64,000 nucleotides of DNA. Origin: Polyangium fumosum (lineage in GTDB: Bacteria > Myxococcota_A > Polyangia > Polyangiales > Polyangiaceae). The notes beneath the pieces are model-generated. The model was not told the origin of the DNA. It searched no databases and saw nothing but the letters and a program-made list of their open reading frames with translations. Location: positions 1-64,000 of the forward strand of contig NZ_SSMQ01000050.1 of the NCBI RefSeq assembly GCF_005144585.1, read 5' to 3'. This document shows, piece by piece, positions 43,261 to 52,395 of the stretch. Position numbers and translations under genes: made by a program. Position 1 is the stretch's first letter; each line of letters starts with the position of its first letter.

Positions 43261-43943
43261 ACCAAGCCCGCCTCCTCGCCCACGTCGCGCTCGCCGCGGC
43301 CGCGCTCACGTCGAGCGCGGGTTGTGTCGTCCTGCGGCGCCCGACCACGTTGCCAGCCGCGGACAAGCCTTACGTCGCCGTGCTCAGCGGCGAGATGCCC
43401 GAGCCGATCACGATGGTGGCGCGGCACGCGTGGATCGTGGCGAACGTCGCGGACCAGGGCTCGCTGCTCCGGTACGAGCTGCTCTCGCGCGCCTTCAAGG
43501 AGCCGACGACGCAGCCGCTGGAGTATTTCGGCGAGGGGGACGTGGCGCTGCACGGGGTCGTCGAGGGGGACCGGGCCTCGATCCGAAACATCGTCCAATG
43601 CCTCGACGAGGAGACGCCGCGGTACAACGAGGAGCACCCCGATTACTGGCCGATCCCCGGCCCGAACAGCAATACCTACGTGGATCAGATGCTCCGGCGT
43701 TGCAAGATCCCGGTCGACCTGCCGTCGACGGCCATCGGCAAGGATTATCGGGGGCCGATCGGGATCTCGACGACGAGCGGCGGCACGGGCCTGCAGGTCG
43801 AGACGTGGATCGCCGGCGTGAGGCTCGGCCTGCGGGAGGGCGTGGAGCTGCACATCCTGGGATTGACGATCGGCGTGGATTGGTGGCCGCCGGCGTTGAT
43901 CTTACCGGTCAACCCGGGCCGGATCGGCTTCGACGATCGCTGA
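43257..43943 (+). CDS. DUF3750 lipoprotein
   Basis: It starts at a GTG overlapping the thiM stop (GTGA). The 228-residue product has a lipoprotein signal ending Ser-Ala-Gly-Cys (about 23). The middle and C-terminus carry the DUF3750 signatures GPNSNTYV, LPSTAIGKDY and a closing EGVELHILGLTIGVD...PVNPGRIGF stretch. DUF3750 proteins are small envelope proteins of unknown function. The coupling to thiM suggests shared expression but not shared function. It ends back-to-back with the next, oppositely oriented gene with no spacer. Confidence 0.85.
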   Translation: MNQARLLAHVALAAAALTSSAGCVVLRRPTTLPAADKPYVAVLSGEMPEPITMVARHAWIVANVADQGSLLRYELLSRAFKEPTTQPLEYFGEGDVALHGVVEGDRASIRNIVQCLDEETPRYNEEHPDYWPIPGPNSNTYVDQMLRRCKIPVDLPSTAIGKDYRGPIGISTTSGGTGLQVETWIAGVRLGLREGVELHILGLTIGVDWWPPALILPVNPGRIGFDDR

Positions 43944-44648
43944 TCAATTCGCCGCGTCGAGCTGCCAGCCGAACGCGAGCCCGAGGAACACGGTCCGCAT
44001 CAGCTCGCGCCGCTCGAGGCGAAAGAAATACCCGCGGCCCATCAGCGTGCCGTATTTCTCGAACGTCTTTCCGAACCGCGCCGTGAGGGCCATCGTGGTC
44101 TCGTCGACGAACGGGATCAACCCCGCGCGGGTTTGCCGCACATCGTCCGCCGGGGTCCAGTTCACGGCGAAGAGCGCGCCGAGCCGCGCGCGCTTCGTCA
44201 CGTCGAGCTCCAGCCGGACCTCGGTCGGGAGCACGAGCGTCATGGGCACGCGTGCCGTCACGCCGTTCACGCCGATCCCGGTGAACAGCCCCAAATACCC
44301 GGACGGCCCGATCGCGACCGCGACGCCGGCCGGATACAGCTCGAACCCGAAGCCAAAACCCGGCGCACCGCCCGCGCCGAGCTCGAGCCCCAGGCCAAAG
44401 GCATACGCGAGCCGCTTGCCATACAGGGCACGCGCGGAGAGCCCGCCCATGAACAGGCCCGACAGATCCCGCGCGGCCTCGGGATCACGGGCCTGCGCGT
44501 ACCGCAGGAACATGTTCACGCTGCCAAGGCCATAACGGCGATCTTCGACGTCGGGGAGGTCGGCCCGCGCCGGCACCAAAAAGCTCGTAATCGCGCCGAC
44601 CGCCGCGAGTCCGGCGAAGGCCGTTTTTCCTATCCGACAAGCGCCCAT
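43944..44648 (-). CDS. Putative outer-membrane beta-barrel protein
   Basis: A 234-residue protein with a signal peptide (about 1-29, ending Ala-Arg-Ala) and long amphipathic strands rich in Gly, Leu and Phe (YAFGLGLELGAGG, GFGFGFELYP, TARVPMTLVLPTEVRLELDV, TVFLGLAFGWQLD). The shape suggests a small outer-membrane barrel; no named family is recognised. It lies 37 bases after the PAAR-like gene on the same strand and could be the last gene of the type VI spike operon. It lacks visible toxin motifs, so calling it an effector would be unsupported. Confidence 0.7.
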   Translation of the reverse strand: MGACRIGKTAFAGLAAVGAITSFLVPARADLPDVEDRRYGLGSVNMFLRYAQARDPEAARDLSGLFMGGLSARALYGKRLAYAFGLGLELGAGGAPGFGFGFELYPAGVAVAIGPSGYLGLFTGIGVNGVTARVPMTLVLPTEVRLELDVTKRARLGALFAVNWTPADDVRQTRAGLIPFVDETTMALTARFGKTFEKYGTLMGRGYFFRLERRELMRTVFLGLAFGWQLDAAN

Positions 44649-44685
44649 CTTGGGGATTCCGGGCTTCGCCTTGGAGTTCGGCGCC

Positions 44686-45078
44686 TCAAGGCGACAGGAC
44701 GAGCACCTGCACCTGGCTCGGCACGATGCGCATCCCAGGGCAATTCGTGTTGTTCTGGATCGCCGCGCTCGTCATGCGCGTGACCGGCGCTCCGCCGACG
44801 AGGCACGTGAACGCGCCCGTCACGTGGCGGCGCGGCCCCATCACCATTCCGCTCGCGACGCCGAGCGCGATGCCCGGCGTATCGCCCATGCTCATCACGC
44901 CGGTCGAGAACATGTTATGCGCAGGCGCGCACATCATCAGGCAGTGGTAGGCCGCCGGGACGGTCATCGGCCCCATCTGGATGTTGGGATAAGGAATGGG
45001 CACGGGCGCGGGCGTGGGCGTGAGGCACACGTCCGGGAAGCCGAGATCCATTCCCATCATCTGCGTATTCGCGAACAT
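44686..45078 (-). CDS. PAAR-like (DUF4150) type VI spike-tip protein
   Basis: A 130-residue protein with the DUF4150 layout: a MFANTQMMGMDLGFPDVC start, CLTPTPAPVPIPYPNIQ proline run, MCAPAHNM and a middle Gly-Asp-x-Pro-Gly-x-x-Gly-Val-Ala-Ser-Gly motif, plus cysteines and histidines for metal binding. PAAR and PAAR-like proteins sharpen the VgrG spike and carry effectors. Here it is a stand-alone domain, with no C-terminal toxin. An in-frame open stretch upstream (to 45483) is excluded, because it is antisense-like shadow over the DUF3540 gene. DUF3540 precedes it by 11 bases. Confidence 0.9.
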   Translation of the reverse strand: MFANTQMMGMDLGFPDVCLTPTPAPVPIPYPNIQMGPMTVPAAYHCLMMCAPAHNMFSTGVMSMGDTPGIALGVASGMVMGPRRHVTGAFTCLVGGAPVTRMTSAAIQNNTNCPGMRIVPSQVQVLVLSP

Positions 45079-45089
45079 GGCAGATCCCC

Positions 45090-45743
45090 CTATCCCATGT
45101 GAATGTGCTCGCCGTCGAGCTTGACCAGCCCGTCGGCCGTCATCAGCGTGTTCTCGCCGTGGAGGCGCATGCTCTTCTCGGCCGTGTAATCGACCCGCTT
45201 CGCCCGGAGCTGATCGATTTCCTCGACGAACCGGTACGCGCGCTTCACCTGCTGCATCACCCGCTCCGCCACGACGTCGAGCGCGCCGACCGTGGTCTTC
45301 GCCGACGCGATCTCGGCGAAGAGCTCCTTGCCGACGACGGTCAGGCGGCCGAGGCCAAACGTGCCCTCCGCCGCTTTCACCTCGACGGCGGGCGCGACCA
45401 GGGAGACGTCCCCCGCGGAGACGACGCCGACGCCCTTCGCGGTCGTCACCGAGAGCCGCCCGTTCGGCAGCCGGAGCGCGCAATCGCCCTCGACCGAGAG
45501 CGTCGCGGGCGCGCCCTCCGCGCGCTCGAGCACGGCGAGCACGTAGGACGAGCCGTCCGCGATCGACGCGAGCAGCACCCGATCCCCCGGCACCGGTTCG
45601 AGCAGGCAGCTCGCGGCCCGCCGCGCCTCGTGCACGGCGCCGTCGGCCCGCACGAAAAAGACGGCGCCTTCCACGCGGAGGACTTCGCCCGCGAGTTGTG
45701 TCGCGAGATCCGAGGGTCTCTGTTTCGTCGCTAGGTTTCGCAT
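45090..45743 (-). CDS. DUF3540 protein of type VI spike cassette
   Basis: The 217-residue protein shows the DUF3540 pattern: a small N-terminal beta domain (GEVLRVEGAVFFVRADG, CLLEPVPGDRVLL) followed by repetitive short strands of beta-helix type (LSVEGDCALRLPNGRLSVT, VVSAGDVSLVAPAVEV) and a C-terminal helix plus EKSMRLHGENTLMTADGLVKLDGEHIHMG. This resembles the needle part of VgrG and is thought to help assemble or load the spike. It sits between the pentapeptide protein and the PAAR-like protein with gaps of 16 and 11 bases. Confidence 0.9.
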   Translation of the reverse strand: MRNLATKQRPSDLATQLAGEVLRVEGAVFFVRADGAVHEARRAASCLLEPVPGDRVLLASIADGSSYVLAVLERAEGAPATLSVEGDCALRLPNGRLSVTTAKGVGVVSAGDVSLVAPAVEVKAAEGTFGLGRLTVVGKELFAEIASAKTTVGALDVVAERVMQQVKRAYRFVEEIDQLRAKRVDYTAEKSMRLHGENTLMTADGLVKLDGEHIHMG

Positions 45744-45759
45744 GGCTCTCGCTCTCCGA

Positions 45760-46815
45760 TCATCGATGGGACGACTTGTAATCCTCGGCCTTCGCGAGCT
45801 CGACGTCGTCGCCGAGCGCGAGGGCGCGGCCCGGCCCGAACGTCGTCGCCTCCTCCTTCACGCGGTGGAAGCGCGCCCGGAACAACGTGGCGCCCTGGAA
45901 CACGGCGGCGCTCACGTCGGCATACGAAAAATCAGCGTAATGGAGCTCGGCGCCCTGGAACATCGCGCCCACGAGGCGTGATTTCTGCCAGACCGACATC
46001 TGCGCCTTCACGTCACGAAAATCGGCCCCGGGCGCGTCGAGGTCGACGAGCATCGCCTGGCTCAGGTTCGCCCCGCGCAGGCTCGCCTTCACCATCCTCG
46101 CCTCCGCGAAGAGCGCCTGTTCGAGGCGCGCCCCGTCGAGCTTCGCCTCTTCGAGGTTCGCGCCCTTGAAATTGCAGTTGTTGCAGCGCGCCTTGGAGAG
46201 ATCGGCGCGCTCGAGGTTCGCGTCCATGAACTGCGTCTTCGCGAGGTCGAGCCCCGCGAGAGATTGTCCGGACAGGTCGCAGCCAATCAGAACCGCCATG
46301 TGAAAACGCGCGCCGTCGAGCTTCGCCTTCGAGAGATCACAATGCAGCACGTTCGCGCGTTCGAGGACCGCGCCTTCGAGCGAGATGCGTGGTGTGCTCG
46401 TGTTGACGATGTTCGCCTTGTCGAGCGTGGCGCCCGCGAGCGACGCGTCGTCGAGCTTGCTGTCCACGATCGACGTCACGACGAGCTTCGCCCCGCAAAA
46501 CGACGCCTCGGAGAGGTTCGACGCATGGAACGTCGCCGCCGTGAGATCGGCCCTGTCGAGCTTCGCGGAGGGCAACTCGCACTCGTTCAGCACGGCGTGC
46601 CGGAGGCTCGCGCCCGTGAGGTCGGCGTTCGCGAAATCGCAATGGACGAACGTGGCCTCCTTCAGGCTCGCGCCCGTGAGGTTCGCCCCGACGAATTTCA
46701 CGTTCTCGAAGATCGCGCCGCCGAGATCGATCCCCGACAGATCCACGCCCGAGAGCCAGGCGCCCGCGACCATGGGTCCTTCTTCGAGCGCCTTTTGCAG
46801 CTCCTCGCGGTTCAC
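45760..46815 (-). CDS. Pentapeptide-repeat protein of type VI spike cassette
   Basis: A 351-residue protein made almost entirely of pentapeptide repeats of the A(D/N)LxxA kind, from about residue 20 to 330. This forms a right-handed quadrilateral beta-helix that mimics a rod. Such proteins recur beside DUF2169 and VgrG in type VI loci and probably act as adaptors or chaperones for spike cargo. The ATG overlaps the stop of the DUF2169 gene by four bases (ATGA), indicating translational coupling and a shared role. Confidence 0.9.
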   Translation of the reverse strand: MNREELQKALEEGPMVAGAWLSGVDLSGIDLGGAIFENVKFVGANLTGASLKEATFVHCDFANADLTGASLRHAVLNECELPSAKLDRADLTAATFHASNLSEASFCGAKLVVTSIVDSKLDDASLAGATLDKANIVNTSTPRISLEGAVLERANVLHCDLSKAKLDGARFHMAVLIGCDLSGQSLAGLDLAKTQFMDANLERADLSKARCNNCNFKGANLEEAKLDGARLEQALFAEARMVKASLRGANLSQAMLVDLDAPGADFRDVKAQMSVWQKSRLVGAMFQGAELHYADFSYADVSAAVFQGATLFRARFHRVKEEATTFGPGRALALGDDVELAKAEDYKSSHR

Positions 46816-49514
46816 GACGCTCCCTCCGGCCGGCGGCGCTCCGGGACCACGCGCACCTCGGTGAGCAGCGCGTCCTTCAGGTTCGTCTTCGTGTCGAGCT
46901 TCACCTTTGCCATGTCGCTCCGGAAGAGGTTCGCCCCGCGCAAGTCCGTGCCCCAGAGCTTCGCTTTCTGCAGGATCACCATCTTCAGGCTCGCCGCCAC
47001 GAGGTCGGCGCCGGAGAGGTTCGTCCGAATGAACAGGCTTCCATCCGCCATCACGCCGCGCATCTTCGCGCCCGAGAGATCACACTCGGAGAAATCGACC
47101 TCCGGCATCTCGGCAGCCGTGAAATCGGCGCCCGCAAAACCCGTCGTGCGCATGCACGTCCGCTTGAACCGGGCGCCGCGGAAATCCGCGCCCGCGAACG
47201 AGGTTTCGAGCACCATCCGCGCCCCTTCGAGCGAAGCGCCCGCGAAGCTCGCGCCGTCGCCGCGCACCTTCACGAACGTCGCCTCGCCGAGATCGGCCCC
47301 CGCGTAATTCACCTTCTCCACTGTCGATTCGAGGAAAATTGCCTCGCGGAGGGCCGCCCGCGCGAAATTCGCCTCGTCGAGCCGGACCTTCAGGAAGAGC
47401 GCCTTCGCCCCCGACGCGCCCGCGAGATCCGCCTTCACGAGGTTCGTCTCGATGAACTGCGCGCCGTCGAGCTTCGCCCCCGGGAGCTTCGCCTCTTCGA
47501 GCTCCGCCTTCCAGAAAATGGCCCCGGCGCAATCGACCCCGCCCGAGAGCTTCGCTTTCTTCAGGTTCGCGAACCCGAGGTTCGTCCCGACGAGTTTTGC
47601 CCCGTCGAGATCGGCCCCTTCGAGGTTCGCGCGCGCGAGCATCGCGTCCGTCAGATTTGCGCCCCGGAGCTTCGCGCCCGCGAGGTTCGCCTGTTCGAGC
47701 AAGGCCCTCGTGAGATCCGCGCCGGAGAGATCGATCCCGGCGAAATCGACGCCCGTGAAATCACGCCCTGCGAGGCTCTCGTTTCGATCGAGCGCGGCTT
47801 CGATGGATTGCCGGAAGGCGCGGCTCTCCTCGGCATCCTTCGACGACGCCGACGGCGACAGGTGCCCGTAACGCCGGTAGACCTCGAAGAGCTTCTCCTC
47901 GGTCTCCCGCAGGGTCTTCTCGAACGCCGGATCCGCGAGCTTCGCCTCGGCGTGCGGGAGGGGGACCCCCGCGTTCCTGCCGAGCTCGGCTTGGTCCCGC
48001 AGCCATGCGAGCTCCTTGTCCGCCGAGAACTTGGGCGGCCCCCCGCCCTGGCCTTTCGTGCGCTTCACCGTCTCGTCGTAATCGACCCCGATCTTCTCGA
48101 GCTCGGCCCGCGCCTCGGCCTCGAGCTGCGCCTGCACCTCGTCCGCCTGCTTCTTCGCCGCCTCGCTCTCGCCCTCGACGCGCTCCAGGAAAGCCACGAG
48201 CTCGGCCGGATCCTTCGGCGGCTCGACTTGCTTTTGCTTTTGTCGTTGTTCCTCGATGTGGGCATCGACCTTTTTGGGATCGAACCCGGCCGCCAGGAAC
48301 TCGGCGCGCATCGCCTCGAGCTCCTTGTCGGCCTGCTTTTCGAGGCGCTTTTGCAGGAGGTTCTCCCGCTCCACGACGCCCATCATGTCGTTGAACGTCT
48401 CCTCGGGCGCCTCCGTCTTCGGATCGTCGGGCGCGCGCGAGGGCATCAGATCGTCGTCGGCGAGCGCGTAAATCGCGCCGTGTTTCTTGTCGTTCCGCTT
48501 GTCGACGACGCTCCGATAATGCGTGGGGGAGCGCGGCTCGCCCGGCCGCTCGAAAGCCGCGACGACGTGAACGACGTCCGCCGCGTCGTCCTCCTCGACC
48601 TCGAGCATCCCGCGATACAGCACCACCGCACGCTTCGCGTTCGGGAAAAGCCACACCGTATCGATGCGCGCAGCGGCCTCGCGGAATGCCTCCTCGCCGT
48701 TTCTCCGCTGCAGGATGAAGAGCCGCGGCCGCAGGCGGGGCAGCCGCGTCGAGACGACGGTCTCGGCCGCGTTCATCCCGTGCACCTCGAAGGTCTCCTC
48801 CCCCGTGAAATACCCCTGGATCTGCTGGTCCTCGGGCGCGGCGTTGAAAAAGGTCCAGTCGATGTCGGCGGCGAGCCCGGGGAACCGCGTCTTCAGCCAT
48901 TCGTCGTCGTACGTGCCCGCCTTGCGCATGCGCGCGGGCCAGGTCTGGTCGACCGGCGCGAAACAGACGGGCGCGGCGCGCTCGCCCTTCTTGCTCACGA
49001 GGCGCTTCGGATCCTCGATGTTGGGCAGGAAATGCACCTTCTTGCCGTCCACCTCGACCGGGGCCGCGCCCTTGCCCAGGGGGTTGTCCGGGAAATCCTG
49101 CCCTCCGAAGGCGCGCTCCCAGGCGACCGGCATTTGCACGAACGGCTCCGGATCACTCGGCCCCCCGAGCTCCCAGCGGCGATCGCCGACCACGTAGAGC
49201 TCCTTCTCGACGAGCGCGCGCGTCCCGCGCAACACCCGCAGGCGCACGCTGCGCGCGGGCACGGGTTTGCCCCCGAGCGCCAGGGCCTTGCCGGCCACGA
49301 GCACCTCGGCGCGCTGCTTCGTCATCCCCGCGTCGAAGACCGTCTGCGGCCCGGCCTCCTCGGGGATCATCGTCCACATCGCGGCCTCGTGCAGGGGCCG
49401 GTCCTCCTCGCCGAAGGCGTAATACGCCATCGCCGTGATGACGAAATACGCCCGCCCGTCGTTCTCGAACGTATGCGTGAGCAGGCCGAGGCGCTGCGGC
49501 TTGATGATCTTCAT
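46812..49514 (-). CDS. DUF2169 type VI chaperone fused to pentapeptide repeats
   Basis: A 900-residue protein. The first about 350 residues match DUF2169 (MKIIKPQRLGLLTHTF start, YFVITAMAYY, AFGGQDFPDNPLGKG, and an LF-rich segment with WLFPNAKRAVVLYRGM). These domains are chaperone/adaptors that hold PAAR-like cargo for the VgrG spike. A charged coiled-coil segment (about 380-590, Glu/Lys/Gln-rich) joins it to about 300 residues of pentapeptide repeats. It is encoded ten bases after VgrG and overlaps the smaller pentapeptide gene, so the four genes from VgrG to DUF3540 look like a single transcript. Confidence 0.92.
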   Translation of the reverse strand: MKIIKPQRLGLLTHTFENDGRAYFVITAMAYYAFGEEDRPLHEAAMWTMIPEEAGPQTVFDAGMTKQRAEVLVAGKALALGGKPVPARSVRLRVLRGTRALVEKELYVVGDRRWELGGPSDPEPFVQMPVAWERAFGGQDFPDNPLGKGAAPVEVDGKKVHFLPNIEDPKRLVSKKGERAAPVCFAPVDQTWPARMRKAGTYDDEWLKTRFPGLAADIDWTFFNAAPEDQQIQGYFTGEETFEVHGMNAAETVVSTRLPRLRPRLFILQRRNGEEAFREAAARIDTVWLFPNAKRAVVLYRGMLEVEEDDAADVVHVVAAFERPGEPRSPTHYRSVVDKRNDKKHGAIYALADDDLMPSRAPDDPKTEAPEETFNDMMGVVERENLLQKRLEKQADKELEAMRAEFLAAGFDPKKVDAHIEEQRQKQKQVEPPKDPAELVAFLERVEGESEAAKKQADEVQAQLEAEARAELEKIGVDYDETVKRTKGQGGGPPKFSADKELAWLRDQAELGRNAGVPLPHAEAKLADPAFEKTLRETEEKLFEVYRRYGHLSPSASSKDAEESRAFRQSIEAALDRNESLAGRDFTGVDFAGIDLSGADLTRALLEQANLAGAKLRGANLTDAMLARANLEGADLDGAKLVGTNLGFANLKKAKLSGGVDCAGAIFWKAELEEAKLPGAKLDGAQFIETNLVKADLAGASGAKALFLKVRLDEANFARAALREAIFLESTVEKVNYAGADLGEATFVKVRGDGASFAGASLEGARMVLETSFAGADFRGARFKRTCMRTTGFAGADFTAAEMPEVDFSECDLSGAKMRGVMADGSLFIRTNLSGADLVAASLKMVILQKAKLWGTDLRGANLFRSDMAKVKLDTKTNLKDALLTEVRVVPERRRPEGAS

Positions 49515-49524
49515 GGAGGCGCGC

Positions 49525-51870
49525 TCAGATGATCTTCATGCCGGTGAGCAAGGTAATCGCCTTGGTCCCCAGCCATGTCGCCGCGCTCTCGATCTTCGTC
49601 ACGTTGACCTTCGCCGAGAACGCCTTCGTCTCCGTCTTGAAAGCCCCGACCTCGATGCTCATGCCGGCCACCAATGCGAGCTTCAAGCCCGCGAACATCT
49701 CGATCTTGCCGCCGACGTTGAACTCGGTGTGGAGCCCGATCACGCCCTCGTTCTTGCTGATGAGCGTGATGTCGAGGTTCGGGCCCACCGTGATCTTCGC
49801 CTCGGGCCCGCCGAAAATGCTCTTGTCGTCGGCGGCGACCGTCACCGTCCTGTTCGCGAGGACGAGGACGTTCATGTTCGACGTGACGTTCTGCGTGTAG
49901 CTCTGCGTGACGTTCACCGTCACGTTGCCGACGACGACGTCGTTGCGATTGCCCGTCACATTGAGCGTGCGATCGCCCGTCACGTTGATCGTCTGGTTGC
50001 CGCCGATGTCGAGCGTGGCGTTCTTGTCGACGTCCACGTCGAGCGTGCCCACGTGTTGCTTGCGGAGCCCCGAGACCGTCGTCTCCTGCGTGGGCCATGT
50101 CTCCGTGACCTTCCCGGTCACGGTCTCGTCCTTCGTCGACCCGTACGTCTCCTTCACGTATCCGGTGACGCTCTCTTCCTTGTAGCCGCCGACCTGCATC
50201 GTGTAATACGTGCCGACGGACTCCGTCTGGTACGAGCCGACCTCGATGTTCTGCCACGTGCCGACGATGTGATCCGTCGATTGACACGTGTGCCAGAGAC
50301 CACGCTGATCGGTCTTCAGGATCGCCTCGTGATCGTCGTTCGGCGAGCCCATGCGGAGGTACGTATTCGCATAAGGCGTCGACATCGTGATGCGCTGCTG
50401 GCCCGCCTTGTCCTCGAGCTCCCAGCGATTGCGGCCCCCCGTCTGGATGACGTTCTTCGTGTGATTGCCGCTCGTCACCGGGCTCGGCGTCAGCGCATTG
50501 GGCACGACGCCCGAGATGACGGGACGGTCGGGATCACCGCCCAGGAAGCTCACGATGACCTCGGTGCCCTTCCGCAGCGGGAAATGAAAGCCCTCGATGC
50601 CGCCGCCGTGGGGCTGCATCATGCGCACGTACGTCGACGCCTTGCCGTCCTTGCCGGTGCCCTCGTCGAAATGGAGCTTGATCTTGTACCGCCCCATGTC
50701 GTCGATCTGCGCGTATTCGCTCTCCGCCGCGCCGTCGACGACGCCATTCTCGAAGCCGTGGATGCGCGGCCACGCCGCGCGCGACTCCGGCCGGAACTGC
50801 ACGTCGGCCGGGATCGCCAGGACCTCCACGAAATACACCTCGTCGTGCGAGAGGTCGACGAGCTCGCGGAAAGACGCGAGGCCCATCGCCTGGTTGCCGT
50901 GGTGCGCGACCTCGATCGCGAGATAGCGGGCATTGAACTTCGCGCGCGGGTGATCCTCGAGCTCGAACGCCTTGCCCGTGTGGAGGTGCGTGCGCGTCCC
51001 GGCCGCCTGGAACACGACCTGCCGCGCCTTGTACTCCTCGGCGCGCACCTTGGCGAGGCGCGCGCCGGCCCCCGGCGTGAAGAACCGGTCGCCATACCAG
51101 ACGACCTCGGCCGAGCCCTGCTGCGACACCGTGGCCTTGCCCGAGACGTCGAGGTTCGGCTTGGTGTCGTCGTAATCCGCGAGCTTCACGGAGGCGGGCA
51201 ACGAGACGTGGGCGCTGCGGAACGACCGGAACGAGGCGCGCGCGCTCCGGTCCTCGCCGGTCTGCGGGTAATACCGGATGGGCAGGCCGAGCGGCTCGTC
51301 GTCGTAAGACTCGTTGTCGCAGAGCACGAGCTTCTCGCCCCCGTCGGCGTGCTCGAAGAAATAATAAATGCCCTCGCGCTCCATCCACCGCGAGAGGAAC
51401 TCGAGATCAGTCTCGCGATACTGGCAGACGTGGGCCTCTTTCTCGTAGCTGCCGAGCCGGAGCTCCAGCCCGTCGCCCGAGATACCGTGCTCCTCGAGCA
51501 CCGCCTGCAGGATCTCCGGGACGCTCATGTTCGTGAAGACCCGGCTGTGCCGCGCGAGCGAGAGCTCCCAGAGCCGCGGGACCATCGTCGCGCGGAGCAG
51601 CGCCTGCCCGTCGGTCTCGTGCAAGAGCTCGATCCCCGCGAGGATCCCGGCGAAGACATACGGAGGCAGCCGGTCGTCGGCGCGGTCGATCACCATCTGC
51701 GCCTTGGCGCCGACCGCGTCGCCGAGGTCGACGCCCTCGCCGCTCTCGCTCTTCGCGACGAGGAAGACCTCGAATCGATACGGCCGCGAAATCCACTCTC
51801 GCCCGCGGAAACCCACCACACGAACGTCATCCGGCAGGCCACTCGAAGAGAACGTGATGAGATCGGTCAT
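49525..51870 (-). CDS. vgrG: VgrG (TssI) type VI secretion spike protein
   Basis: The 781-residue protein has the standard VgrG order: a gp27-like base (about 1-390, FRGREWISRPYRFEVFLVA to LPADV), the gp5-like OB fold (about 395-460, with GGIEGFHFPLRKGTEVIVSFLGGDPDRP typical of the family) and a C-terminal beta-helical needle rich in Thr-Val-Asn repeats (NVTGDRTLNVTGNRNDVVVG, about 570-690). No C-terminal toxin extension is seen. A GAAGGG ribosome site precedes the ATG. No sheath, Hcp, baseplate, membrane complex or ClpV genes lie in the window, so the machine is encoded elsewhere and this is an orphan spike cassette. Confidence 0.95.
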   Translation of the reverse strand: MTDLITFSSSGLPDDVRVVGFRGREWISRPYRFEVFLVAKSESGEGVDLGDAVGAKAQMVIDRADDRLPPYVFAGILAGIELLHETDGQALLRATMVPRLWELSLARHSRVFTNMSVPEILQAVLEEHGISGDGLELRLGSYEKEAHVCQYRETDLEFLSRWMEREGIYYFFEHADGGEKLVLCDNESYDDEPLGLPIRYYPQTGEDRSARASFRSFRSAHVSLPASVKLADYDDTKPNLDVSGKATVSQQGSAEVVWYGDRFFTPGAGARLAKVRAEEYKARQVVFQAAGTRTHLHTGKAFELEDHPRAKFNARYLAIEVAHHGNQAMGLASFRELVDLSHDEVYFVEVLAIPADVQFRPESRAAWPRIHGFENGVVDGAAESEYAQIDDMGRYKIKLHFDEGTGKDGKASTYVRMMQPHGGGIEGFHFPLRKGTEVIVSFLGGDPDRPVISGVVPNALTPSPVTSGNHTKNVIQTGGRNRWELEDKAGQQRITMSTPYANTYLRMGSPNDDHEAILKTDQRGLWHTCQSTDHIVGTWQNIEVGSYQTESVGTYYTMQVGGYKEESVTGYVKETYGSTKDETVTGKVTETWPTQETTVSGLRKQHVGTLDVDVDKNATLDIGGNQTINVTGDRTLNVTGNRNDVVVGNVTVNVTQSYTQNVTSNMNVLVLANRTVTVAADDKSIFGGPEAKITVGPNLDITLISKNEGVIGLHTEFNVGGKIEMFAGLKLALVAGMSIEVGAFKTETKAFSAKVNVTKIESAATWLGTKAITLLTGMKII

Positions 51871-51946
51871 GGTCCGTACCCTTCAATCGAAGAGGCCCGA
51901 GGGCCAAGCCACCAAACGAAGCTCGAACGAGACGCCCGGCGGGCGC

Positions 51947-52318
51947 TCAGCGCGCGGGCGGAAAGCCCGACGCCGGATCGACCACGACGCGCGACGCGTC
52001 GACAGGATCCACGAGGACCGGGAGGCGGAGCCCAGGCACGAGCTCACGCGCCTTGATCGGGCCCGCGAACACGCTCGCTTGCGCCCGGAGGGGCGGCCGC
52101 CCCGGGGACGTGATGTCGAGGGTGAGCACCACCTCGCGCTCTTGCCCCTTGCGCGAGGTGCCGTCCTTCACGTCCACGACCGTGCCCTCGCCCCGAATGC
52201 CCTCCTGGAAGACGCGCTGCTGCTTCGCCTCGAACTTCCCGAAATCCTTGACGGCCCACACCAAGAACCCCAGCACGAGGAGCCCGCCCAGGATCTGCAA
52301 GAGCAGCTTCACGTCCAT
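51947..52318 (-). CDS. Small membrane-anchored protein of unknown function
   Basis: The start at 52316-52318 is preferred because the product begins with a membrane helix (about 3-20, Leu/Ile/Val-rich), followed by a charged helix and a beta-rich domain (RGEGTVVDVKDGTSRKGQEREVVLTLDI, about 43-70, then 75-123). The total length is 123 residues. It resembles single-pass envelope proteins with a small DUF3592-like fold, but I do not recognise a family. It lies 76 bases before the VgrG gene on the same strand and could be an immunity or accessory protein; nothing in its sequence proves this. Confidence 0.62.
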   Translation of the reverse strand: MDVKLLLQILGGLLVLGFLVWAVKDFGKFEAKQQRVFQEGIRGEGTVVDVKDGTSRKGQEREVVLTLDITSPGRPPLRAQASVFAGPIKARELVPGLRLPVLVDPVDASRVVVDPASGFPPAR

Positions 52319-52395
52319 GAATCCCACCCGACCGCGCCGGAGAATACCGCCCCGCGCGCGCCCACACAAGCGTTCCGTGCCCCAAGGATCCGACG

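Noticed and set aside
45079-45483. Extended start for the PAAR-like gene
   Set aside because: The extra codons lie within the DUF3540 gene on the same strand in another frame and are Arg/Gly-rich, while the ATG at 45076-45078 begins at the known family start.
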